Source of the DNA: Clostridiales bacterium
GTDB lineage: Bacteria > Bacillota > Clostridia > Lachnospirales > Lachnospiraceae
Assembly (NCBI GenBank): GCA_021203285.1
Contig: JAJQBM010000129.1
Span: 1-6,957 of the forward strand
Reading direction: 5' to 3'
Length of the DNA stretch: 6,957 nucleotides
Both the position numbers and the translations under genes were made by a program. Every line of letters begins with the position of its first letter. Within the stretch, counting starts at the first letter, position 1. Shown here piece after piece: positions 1 to 6,039 of the stretch. Below the pieces are notes generated by a model. It did no database searches. It was not told the DNA's origin and worked only from the letters and a program-made list of their open reading frames with translations.

Positions 1-299
1 AGGATCAACCGCTTATATACCTTTCCAATATCCCAATGACTCGGAACCGCATATCTTGCATTGGCAACATTATCAAATGTACCGCAAGTAATACCCGCCG
101 CTTTAATCAAATCATCGCTCACCTGATCAATATTATCACTATGGTATACATCTGCCAGATCATATATTCTGGAAATGGTATCTTTCCCCAACGCATCCAC
201 AACATCTGCCCGCCTGTTCTTCGTCTTTCTGGCGATATAATCAATCAAACTGCAGGTATAAAAAAGATCATTACTCTTCTTGTCTTCCCGTCCGCTCAT
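1..299 (-). CDS. Small helical partner of DUF3990 protein (DUF3791-like), C-terminus cut by window edge
   Basis: The minus strand reads open from an ATG at 299 to the window edge, giving 99 complete codons and no stop, so the C-terminus is missing. The protein starts MSGREDKKSNDLFYTCSLID and includes IARKTKNRRADVVDALG, IYDLADVYHSDNIDQ and VPSHWDIGKVYKRLI near the cut end. It is soluble, charged and probably mostly helical, with no signal peptide or membrane segment. The layout of the first 65 residues (F..C..I..IA, then V...L, then a YH/LH-like turn and a DD.I helix) recalls the DUF3791 family, which often sits next to DUF3990, but I recognise this only from memory. The ATG overlaps the TGA of the upstream DUF3990 gene in an ATGA junction and has a GAGGAGG ribosome-binding site inside that gene, so the two are probably translationally coupled. 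The role is unknown; an antitoxin or accessory partner is an inference from the arrangement. Confidence 0.72.
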   Translation of the reverse strand, partial: MSGREDKKSNDLFYTCSLIDYIARKTKNRRADVVDALGKDTISRIYDLADVYHSDNIDQVSDDLIKAAGITCGTFDNVANARYAVPSHWDIGKVYKRLI

Positions 300-763
300 T
301 TTTCAGAAACCTCCTCGCTCCCGACAAATTCCAGACACAGAAGTGCCGACTGTGTGCAAAAACAAATCTGATGCGTCGGATATTTAAATCTAGCCAATGT
401 CCAGAACTGATTCCTTGTCAGAATACCGTCAATATAATCGGAAATGTAGTTATAAATCTGGTCATTCGCCATCGTCCCTATCACAATATCATAATTATGA
501 GGCTCTCCGCGACGACAAGCAATAATAAAATCCAGCCATTCTTCCGACATATCTTTAAATTCCAAAATGTTTAATTCATCACTCATACGTACAGTATAGG
601 TAGATAAAACCGGCGTGTCATATTTTCTCGCCCAGCGCTCTGCCTGCTCCCGAATAATTGTACAATAAAATCCCATACCGAAATCTTTTGTATTTCTTCT
701 CTTTATAATTCTCGGATGCTCTACAGCCATATAACTGCCGTGATAAATCGTCATTTTCCCCAT
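296..763 (-). CDS. DUF3990-like protein, probable ADP-ribosyltransferase fold
   Basis: This is a 155-residue cytoplasmic protein without a signal peptide or membrane helix. It shows the features I associate with DUF3990: an N-terminal strand IYHGS (residues 6-10), KDFGMGFYCT (26-35) followed by an QAERWA helix (40-45), YDIVIGTMAND (91-101), and a C-terminal HQICFCTQSALLCLEF block (131-146). The H-G-S, G-F-Y and late Q/E-type positions resemble the H-Y-[E/Q] site of PARP-like ADP-ribosyltransferases, so NAD+-dependent modification of a host target is plausible but inferred. The start at 763 is chosen because GAGGTG lies 7 bases upstream; the frame stays open to 1030, but that part is antisense to the radical SAM gene and has no ribosome site. 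ATG at 754 (MTIYHGS) is the alternative. The gene is AT-richer than the rest of the window, which suggests transfer. It could equally be a toxin, a defence effector or a housekeeping modifier. Confidence 0.85.
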   Translation of the reverse strand: MGKMTIYHGSYMAVEHPRIIKRRNTKDFGMGFYCTIIREQAERWARKYDTPVLSTYTVRMSDELNILEFKDMSEEWLDFIIACRRGEPHNYDIVIGTMANDQIYNYISDYIDGILTRNQFWTLARFKYPTHQICFCTQSALLCLEFVGSEEVSEK

Positions 764-770
764 AAATATG

Positions 771-776
771 CACCTC
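771..776 (-). promoter_or_regulatory. Ribosome-binding site setting the DUF3990 start
   Basis: The minus strand reads GAGGTG here, 7 bases before the ATG at 763. This decides the start, because the reading frame remains open for a further 267 bases upstream through the neighbouring gene. Confidence 0.7.
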
Positions 777-797
777 AACAGGATTCCTATGGTTTTG

Positions 798-826
798 ATT
801 ATAGAATACAGGGAAAAGAAAAGCAA
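798..826 (-). promoter_or_regulatory. Sigma-A-type promoter of the DUF3990 cassette
   Basis: On the minus strand a perfect -10 hexamer TATAAT (798-803) lies 17 bases downstream of TTGCTT (821-826), which matches the consensus -35 TTGACA in its TTG half. The predicted transcript would begin near 791 and have a short leader of about 28 bases before the start codon at 763. The -35 box lies inside the left arm and loop edge of the inverted repeat at 813-847, so a protein bound to that repeat would block it. Seen directly: the hexamers and their spacing. Inferred: activity. Confidence 0.65.
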
Positions 827-847
827 TATATAAAATGCTTTCTTTTC
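813..847. repeat. Near-perfect inverted repeat in the divergent promoter region
   Basis: GAAAAGAAAAGCA (813-825) is matched by TGCTTTCTTTTC (836-847), its reverse complement less one T, around a 10-base A/T-only loop. It lies between two divergent genes and overlaps the -35 box of the DUF3990 cassette. On the plus strand the loop holds the AT-rich sequence TATATAAAAT, a possible -10 for the radical SAM gene, although I see no convincing -35. It may be an operator or a hairpin in the leader of the radical SAM transcript. It is not a typical intrinsic terminator, as the stem is A/T-rich and no T run follows. Confidence 0.6.
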
Positions 848-880
848 GCCAACACTTTTTATATATTTTTTCAGTCCCAA

Positions 881-886
881 AGGAGG
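881..886 (+). promoter_or_regulatory. Ribosome-binding site setting the radical SAM start
   Basis: A perfect AGGAGG lies 6 bases before the ATG at 893. It decides between this start and in-frame ATGs further upstream (the first at 716), which lie in the divergent promoter region and in the DUF3990 gene, have no such site and would add residues unlike the family. Confidence 0.85.
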
Positions 887-892
887 CTCCCT

Positions 893-2413
893 ATGCACAT
901 CGTTTTCATCACCCCGGCCAGCGCGCTCCGGCGATTTCCGGTCTACCGTCTGGGAAGCCGTTTTTACGGACACTCCAACGCGATCACCGGGCCGCTGATT
1001 CTGGGCGGCATCCTGAAAAGAGCCGGTCATACCGTGGAGGTATATGAGGAATTAAACGGCCGGCTGCCGCTGCGGAAGTGTCTGGCAAAGGCAGATGTTT
1101 TTTCCATCTACACGATGACCTCAACCGCGCCCCGCGCTTACGAGCTGGCCGATATCATTCACGCCTGCTCCGACGCAAAGGTGATCATCGGCGGCATCCA
1201 CGCCACCGCTATGCCCGAGGAGGCTGCCGCCCACGCCGACCATGTCATCACGGGCGAGGGGGAATCCGTCATTCTGGATGTGGTGGAGGGGCGGCTCACC
1301 GACCGCATCATTCGTACCGCGCCGCCGTCCGATCTGGATGCCCTGCCGCTTCCGGACTACAGCATTTTAAAAACATCCTGCGACTGCGCCAACATCATGA
1401 CGACCCGCGGATGCACCTACCGCTGCACCTTCTGCACGACCTCTCGGATGTTTGCACCCTACCGCCAGCGCAGTGTGAACAGCGTCATCGAGGAGATCCG
1501 GATCTATAAAAATATGGGATTTCAGTACATGAATTTTGAGGATGATAATTTCACCGCGGACAAGGAGCGGGCAAAGGAAATCTGTCTCCGCATGATCGCG
1601 GAAGACCTGACCTTCCGGGAAACCTTTTTCTTCGGGCGGACCGATATGGCAGATGATGAGGAGCTGATGTCCCTTCTGGAAAAGGCGCATTTAAACCGGG
1701 TACTCATCGGAATCGAGTCATTGAATGAAAAAGCGCTGGAACAGATTCACAAGGGTCAGCACCGGGATGATATCGTCCGCGCCGCCGAGAACTGCCGCCG
1801 ACACAAAATCCGCCTCATCGCCAGCGTCGTCCTCGGCCTTGACGCGGACACACGGGAGGATATCCGGAAAGCCGTCCGCTTTTCCAAAGATCTGGACGCC
1901 TACCAGCTACAGCCCGCCGTGCTCACGCCCTACCCCGGCACGCCGGTCTACCGGCAGTTTGAAGGGGAGAACCGGATGCTTGTTCCGGACTGGGAACAGT
2001 ACGACATGATGAATGTTACCTTTCGCCCCAAAAACATGAGTGCATGGGAGCTGCAGGACGAATTCTATCACGCCGTCACGCACTTTTACACCTTTTCCTC
2101 CGCGTTTCGCATCGGCAAAATCTTCGGGTGGGGCTACATGGTCCGCCGCCTTGGGCTCGCATTTTTCTCCTATGCGGGAGCCTTCGGCGCGCGCTTCGCC
2201 GCCGACCACGCGAAGCAGACTTTCTACTATAAATTAAAACACGGACTCTACGAAAACGAGGTGGCTTACGCCGCCCCGATATTCCATCAATCGGTCTATG
2301 TTTTTACTTCGTCTGGATCTCGAGCAGCTTTCCTTTCAGCTCGTTCTCAATCCGCACCATCTCGGCCTCTGCCGCCTGACGCTTCTCGCGTCCCTCCGTC
2401 TGAATCTTCATGA
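893..2413 (+). CDS. B12-binding domain radical SAM protein, substrate unknown
   Basis: This 506-residue protein begins with a cobalamin-binding-like Rossmann domain (about 1-140) that includes IIGGIHATAMPEE (98-110) and VITGEGES (118-125), typical of COG1032 proteins. The radical SAM core follows: C174, C178 and C181 form the Cx3Cx2C motif that binds the 4Fe-4S cluster and S-adenosylmethionine. Further core blocks are FEDDNFT (215-221), LIGIES (271-276) and TPYPGTPVY (345-353). The fragment DxHxxG for base-off cobalamin is not visible, so B12 binding is by domain resemblance. Residues 400-450 are aromatic and hydrophobic, and may form a substrate or membrane-facing cap. Members of the superfamily methylate, cyclise or otherwise modify lipids, antibiotics or porphyrins under anaerobic conditions; no neighbour points to a substrate. 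The last 36 residues (471-506) are Ser/Ala/Pro-rich and lie antisense to telA, so they look like a read-through extension rather than a conserved end. Confidence 0.9.
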   Translation: MHIVFITPASALRRFPVYRLGSRFYGHSNAITGPLILGGILKRAGHTVEVYEELNGRLPLRKCLAKADVFSIYTMTSTAPRAYELADIIHACSDAKVIIGGIHATAMPEEAAAHADHVITGEGESVILDVVEGRLTDRIIRTAPPSDLDALPLPDYSILKTSCDCANIMTTRGCTYRCTFCTTSRMFAPYRQRSVNSVIEEIRIYKNMGFQYMNFEDDNFTADKERAKEICLRMIAEDLTFRETFFFGRTDMADDEELMSLLEKAHLNRVLIGIESLNEKALEQIHKGQHRDDIVRAAENCRRHKIRLIASVVLGLDADTREDIRKAVRFSKDLDAYQLQPAVLTPYPGTPVYRQFEGENRMLVPDWEQYDMMNVTFRPKNMSAWELQDEFYHAVTHFYTFSSAFRIGKIFGWGYMVRRLGLAFFSYAGAFGARFAADHAKQTFYYKLKHGLYENEVAYAAPIFHQSVYVFTSSGSRAAFLSARSQSAPSRPLPPDASRVPPSESS

Positions 2414-3467
2414 CCTCATCGAAAGTGGAGATCAGCGTCTCGTTCGTGTGCTTCAATGTCTCAATATCCACGATGCCCCGCTCGGACTCCTTCGCGGTCT
2501 CGACTGTGGCGGTCTTTAAGACATCCGCATTCTTGCGCAGCAGCTCGTTCGTCATATCGGTCACTTCGCGCTGTGCCTTTGCGGCCTGATTGGAGTGCTC
2601 GATGCCGAGCGCCAGCACCATCTGGCTCTTCCACAGCGGAATCGTGTTCACAATCGTGGACTGAATCTTTTCCGCCATCAGCGTGTCATTGTTCTGCACC
2701 AGCCGGATCTGCGGCGCCGTCTGAATGGAAATCACACGGGTCAGCTCCAGATCATGCAGCTTTTTCTCGAAGCGCTCACACTTATTCTCCAGATCCTTCG
2801 CCGCCTGCGCGTCCTCCGGAAGTCCGGAGCGGTTCGCCCGCTCTACTGCGGCTTTCAGATCATTCTCGCGAATCTCCGCCAGCTTTTTCTTACCGGCCAG
2901 AATGTACATGGACAATTCCTTAAAATAGGTAAGGTTCACATCGTACATCTTATCTAACAGGGCAATGTCCTTTAACAGAAGCTGCTGATGATTCTCCAAC
3001 GCCTCACAGACGGTTGTGACATTGGTCTCCTCCTTTGCGTATTTCGCCTTCAGCGAGGTCGTCCGGTTCGCCGATTTCTTAAAGAGTCCCTTGAACCCCT
3101 TCTCATTCTCGTCAATCTCAAAGCTTTTCAGCTCCGTCACAAGGGAGGTCAGCATGCCGCCCACCTCGCCAAGATCCTTCGTCCGAACATTTTTCAGCGC
3201 CGTCTCGGAGAAATTCGCCATCTTCTTCTGGGTGCCGACGCCATACTGGAGGATTGCCTGAGAATTGTTGATGTCGATCTTCTGCGAGAACTCATCCACC
3301 ATCTGAAACTCTTCCTCCGTCAGGTTATTCTCGCTGAACGCAGCCTCCTCCTCGGCCGCTGTCACCGCTGTTGTGCCTGTCACTGCGGACGGCAGCTCCT
3401 CGGTATCCGGAACCACATCAAAGGATAAGGTCGGTGTCGTTGTCATGTCTTTTACATCTGTGCTCAT
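2304..3467 (-). CDS. telA: TelA/KlaA-family toxic anion resistance protein
   Basis: This is a 387-residue soluble, mostly alpha-helical protein of the TelA family (Pfam TelA, named for plasmid tellurite resistance; B. subtilis YaaN is a relative). The family signature is clear at 242-286: LTRVISIQTAPQIRLVQNND followed by MAEKIQSTIVNTIPLWK. The N-terminal 45 residues are Thr/Ala/Glu-rich and probably disordered. Long charged helices at about 183-245 and 335-387 look like coiled coils. There is no signal peptide or membrane segment. AGGAGG lies 8 bases before the ATG at 3467. The gene follows the xpaC-like gene after 47 bases on the same strand, probably in one transcript. The pairing with XpaC is recurrent in Firmicutes and has been linked to Ter-type stress systems, but the biochemical activity is not established, and resistance to tellurite is not shown for most chromosomal members. 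No terminator is visible after its stop. Confidence 0.92.
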   Translation of the reverse strand: MSTDVKDMTTTPTLSFDVVPDTEELPSAVTGTTAVTAAEEEAAFSENNLTEEEFQMVDEFSQKIDINNSQAILQYGVGTQKKMANFSETALKNVRTKDLGEVGGMLTSLVTELKSFEIDENEKGFKGLFKKSANRTTSLKAKYAKEETNVTTVCEALENHQQLLLKDIALLDKMYDVNLTYFKELSMYILAGKKKLAEIRENDLKAAVERANRSGLPEDAQAAKDLENKCERFEKKLHDLELTRVISIQTAPQIRLVQNNDTLMAEKIQSTIVNTIPLWKSQMVLALGIEHSNQAAKAQREVTDMTNELLRKNADVLKTATVETAKESERGIVDIETLKHTNETLISTFDEVMKIQTEGREKRQAAEAEMVRIENELKGKLLEIQTK

Positions 3468-3514
3468 GTTTATAGCCTCCTGTCATAGATTTCCTGTATT
3501 TAAATGATGCGTGA

Positions 3515-4771
3515 TTATGCCTTCGATTTCAGCTCGTCCTCCTTCAGGCCGTCCTGCGCCAGTATCGTGTGCAGAACAGAGATATCGGAAGAAATATCCC
3601 ACGCCTGATCTTCAAACAAACTGTCCAGCAGCTTCTCAAACGCAACATTCAGTGTGTCAATCGTCTCCTCAATCTCGCGCTTCGTGGAGGAAATGTGCTC
3701 GCCCGATGCCGGCTGGCTGTCCAACTCGCGGTAGGCATCCAACAGCTTCTGCGTGGTGGGAAGATAGTAGCTCATCAGCTTGTTCAGATCCGGTGCCACC
3801 TCCGGATGGGCACGGACCACATCAAAGATCCGGGTCACCACCCGCTCCATGTAATCCAGCTTCGCCGAAATCTCCTCCCCCGGAATCGCCTCATTGCTCT
3901 CATGGATATGACGGATATAGGACTGTCCCTTCTCAATGAGTGCCCGGCATTCCAGCGGCAGATTTTCATCCGCCTCCTTTGCCGCCTGTTCCTTTTTGGT
4001 CTGCTGTGCCTGCTCCCGCTCCCTCTGCTGCTCCTGTGCCGCGTATTCGTTCTGCGCAGCGCGATACTCGTTGTACGCTTCGTCCGTAAGAATCAGGTAA
4101 TTCTGTACACGGTCAATGTGCGCCTGATAAAACAACCGCTTGTCGATCATCTTCTGCAGGTCACGGACCGTATAGTCGATGGATTTGCCCACACGATCCG
4201 CCAGCTCACGGATCGGCACATTCACCCGCTGCCGCAGCATGCGGACATAGGACTGATACCGGCCGAGGAAACGGATCTTCCTTGTGCCGGCTACCGCCAA
4301 TGCCACAGACAGCGCGGTCAGAACAGCAAAAAAAGCCGCAAAAAAAGCCGCTATCGCAATAACAAGGGGATCTCCGAACGAGGTAAGGGCGACCGCGAGA
4401 AACAAGACGCCGAAAATCAGCGCTGCCAGAACGCCGCCCACACACATGAGGATGCCAAGCACCCTTCCCCCGGGATATTGATTATACAAAACCGGCTGTG
4501 CGGACTGACCGCCGCGATAAGCGGCATTCTCACGATACTGATTCTGCCGTTCCCTGTTCGCATACCCCGGATCCTGCCAGCCGCCGTTTCCATAACGCGG
4601 TCCCGATCCCTGCCGGTAGGCTCCGCCCTGTCCCCGCACCGCATCGATCGTCTCATTGATAATATTGCCGACACTCCGGCTCAGGTTGGAAAAATCGCCG
4701 TACCGGATCGCGTCATCCACCCGGTCGAGAATCTGCTGTCCGAAATTGTCCCATCCGTTGTCTGTCATCAT
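3515..4771 (-). CDS. xpaC: XpaC-like membrane protein (5-bromo-4-chloroindolyl phosphate hydrolysis family)
   Basis: A 418-residue protein. Residues 1-45 form an amphipathic segment (DNFGQQILDRVDDAIRYGDF, then a second helix). A Gly/Gln/Tyr/Arg-rich linker spans 47-100. Two membrane helices lie at about 103-131 and 135-162 with a short turn. A segment at 177-230 (VNVPIRELADRVGKSIDYTV onward, ending NYLILTDE) looks like a winged helix. A Gln/Glu/Ala coiled coil runs at about 231-270, and the XpaC C-terminal domain follows, with the family block SYYLPTTQKLLDAYREL at 334-350. It probably anchors a cytosolic domain to the membrane. The family name comes from a B. subtilis phenotype on a phosphatase dye and does not prove hydrolase activity; I see no phosphatase motif. 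Tandem ATGs at 4771 and 4768 both suit the GAGGGA upstream. It leads a two-gene unit with telA and probably starts from the promoter at 4865-4893. Confidence 0.88.
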   Translation of the reverse strand: MMTDNGWDNFGQQILDRVDDAIRYGDFSNLSRSVGNIINETIDAVRGQGGAYRQGSGPRYGNGGWQDPGYANRERQNQYRENAAYRGGQSAQPVLYNQYPGGRVLGILMCVGGVLAALIFGVLFLAVALTSFGDPLVIAIAAFFAAFFAVLTALSVALAVAGTRKIRFLGRYQSYVRMLRQRVNVPIRELADRVGKSIDYTVRDLQKMIDKRLFYQAHIDRVQNYLILTDEAYNEYRAAQNEYAAQEQQREREQAQQTKKEQAAKEADENLPLECRALIEKGQSYIRHIHESNEAIPGEEISAKLDYMERVVTRIFDVVRAHPEVAPDLNKLMSYYLPTTQKLLDAYRELDSQPASGEHISSTKREIEETIDTLNVAFEKLLDSLFEDQAWDISSDISVLHTILAQDGLKEDELKSKA

Positions 4772-4864
4772 GATCTGTCCCTCACTCCGCCGTGCACAAA
4801 ATCAGCCTGCAAGCAGTCGATTTCTCTTCTATGCATATCTGCACGGCTCATTGCTTACGTGGAC

Positions 4865-4893
4865 ATCGTATCACATTTTCAACCCAACAGCAA
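4865..4893 (-). promoter_or_regulatory. Candidate promoter of xpaC-telA
   Basis: On the minus strand an extended -10, TGATACGAT (hexamer TACGAT at 4865-4870), lies 17 bases downstream of TTGCTG (4888-4893). The -35 is weak (TTG half only) but the TGn extension compensates in many Firmicute promoters. The leader to the xpaC start would be about 85-90 bases. The -35 box sits in the T-rich tail of the etfA terminator, so the two signals abut. A shifted -35, TTGAAA, is present but has no -10 at a suitable distance. Confidence 0.42.
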
Positions 4894-4930
4894 GAAAAAC
4901 CCCGCAGCGATTCACGCTCACCGCTGGGTT
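4893..4930 (-). terminator. Intrinsic terminator of the acyl-CoA dehydrogenase - etfBA operon
   Basis: On the minus strand, 29 bases after the etfA stop, AACCC then AGCG pair with CGCT and GGGTT across a 12-base loop, with a small bulge of about three bases on the 3' arm. The stem is followed at once by TTTTTCTT. This is the shape of a Rho-independent terminator and it marks etfA as the last gene of its operon. Confidence 0.75.
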
Positions 4931-4959
4931 CATCTTAATATTTCAAAAGTCAGAAAGCA

Positions 4960-6021
4960 TTACTTGTTGGCGATTGCCTTTTTGATCTCCTCTGTGAGAA
5001 GCGGGACGATCTTGTTCAGGTCGCCGACGAGACCGTAATCGGCCACATCAAAGATCGGTGCATCCTCGTCCTTATTTACCGCAATGATAAGGTCGGACTC
5101 TTCCATACCGGCCACATGCTGGATGGCTCCGGAGATACCGATTGCGAAGTACACTTTCGGGCGGACCGTCTTGCCAGTCTGTCCCACCTGAAGGTCTTTC
5201 GGTTTCCAGCCGCTGTCCACCACCGCACGGGAGCAGGACACAGTACCGCCGACCACTTCCGCCAGATCCTCGAGGAGCTTGAAGTTCTCCGGGGAACCGA
5301 CACCGCGACCGCCGGAAACCAGGATCTTCGCATCCTGAATGTCAACAACATCCGCGACATTCTTGACGATCTCCAGAATCTCCACATACTTGTTGTCCGG
5401 GGCGAATCCGGGGTTGTACTCCACAACATCCGCCTTTGCGCCCTCGATGGGAGCGATCTTCTGCATAACGCCGGGGCGGACCGTCGCCATCTGCGGGCGG
5501 TTGTCCGGGCAGGCGATCGTCGCGATCGTGTTGCCGCCGAAGGCAGGACGGGTCATGAGCAACTGGTTATGCTTCTGTTCCTTACCCGGCATCGCCACAA
5601 GCGGGAAATCACCGATTGCGAGGGATGTGCAGTCCGCAGTCAGACCGGTCTGTACACGGGCGGATACGCGGGGGCCGAGGTCACGGCCGATTGCGGTCGC
5701 GCCGACCAGCATGATCTCCGGCTTGAACTCATCAATCACGGATGCCAGTGCGTGGGTATACGGCTCTGTCCGGTATACCTCCAGCTCCTTGTCGTCCACC
5801 ACGATCACCTTGTCAGCTCCGTATACGGCTAACTGGTCTGCCAGATTTTTTACATTGTATCCGATCAGGACGGCGACAACCTTCTCGCCCAGATCGTTTG
5901 CCAGATTCTTCGCCTCGCCCAGAAGCTCCAGCGCAATCGGGCTGATCTCATTATCTACCTGCTGAGCGAATACATATACGTCTTTGTACTGCTCGATTAA
6001 GGATTGTTCCATTGCTGCCAT
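4960..6021 (-). CDS. etfA: Electron transfer flavoprotein, alpha subunit
   Basis: This 353-residue subunit pairs with EtfB and carries the mobile FAD that shuttles electrons to or from the acyl-CoA dehydrogenase. Residues 14-200 form the N-terminal ETF domain (DVYVFAQQVDNEISPIALEL at 14-33; GATAIGRDLGPRVSARVQTG at 107-126). The C-terminal FAD domain has all the usual blocks: SGGRGVG (236-242), SRAVVDSGW (264-272), QVGQTGKTVRP (278-288), GISGAIQHVAGM (295-306) and the NKDEDAPIF stretch from N316. There is no N-terminal ferredoxin domain. Length is typical for clostridial EtfA. A GGGAGAG site 6 bases upstream supports the ATG at 6021; a downstream ATG at 6012 gives MEQSL as an alternative. It follows etfB after 18 bases and ends in a terminator. 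Family knowledge supports NADH-dependent crotonyl-CoA reduction with ferredoxin reduction; bifurcation itself is inferred. Confidence 0.97.
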   Translation of the reverse strand: MAAMEQSLIEQYKDVYVFAQQVDNEISPIALELLGEAKNLANDLGEKVVAVLIGYNVKNLADQLAVYGADKVIVVDDKELEVYRTEPYTHALASVIDEFKPEIMLVGATAIGRDLGPRVSARVQTGLTADCTSLAIGDFPLVAMPGKEQKHNQLLMTRPAFGGNTIATIACPDNRPQMATVRPGVMQKIAPIEGAKADVVEYNPGFAPDNKYVEILEIVKNVADVVDIQDAKILVSGGRGVGSPENFKLLEDLAEVVGGTVSCSRAVVDSGWKPKDLQVGQTGKTVRPKVYFAIGISGAIQHVAGMEESDLIIAVNKDEDAPIFDVADYGLVGDLNKIVPLLTEEIKKAIANK

Positions 6022-6039
6022 TGTAATCTCTCCCTTCTT

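Noticed and set aside
36..371. Plus-strand open frame of 111 codons at the left end
   Set aside because: It is antisense to the small partner gene and the end of the DUF3990 gene, without a ribosome site or family resemblance.
860..867. TATATATT as the -10 of the radical SAM promoter
   Set aside because: No acceptable -35 at 16-18 bases, and it would leave only a very short leader; kept open but not called.
716..892. Upstream in-frame starts for the radical SAM gene
   Set aside because: The added residues do not look like the family, and AGGAGG at 881-886 with the ATG at 893 gives the typical N-terminus of the B12-binding domain.
764..1030. N-terminal extension of the DUF3990 frame to an ATG at 1030
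   Set aside because: It would run antisense through the start of the radical SAM gene and across the TATAAT promoter; GAGGTG before the ATG at 763 explains the start.
2318..2345. Short hairpin (CGAGC...GCTCG) near the telA 3' end as a bidirectional terminator
   Set aside because: Only a 5 bp stem with a long loop, inside both coding regions, and no T run follows on either strand.
3569..5038. A 489-codon plus-strand open frame antisense to xpaC and reaching into etfA
   Set aside because: It is opposite a well-supported family gene, has no ribosome-binding site or recognisable domain, and its composition (His, Arg, Leu-rich) is what reverse-strand reading of this gene would give.
5116..5965. 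Plus-strand open frames opposite etfA
   Set aside because: Shadows of a highly conserved gene with strongly biased third positions; no independent start signals or domains.
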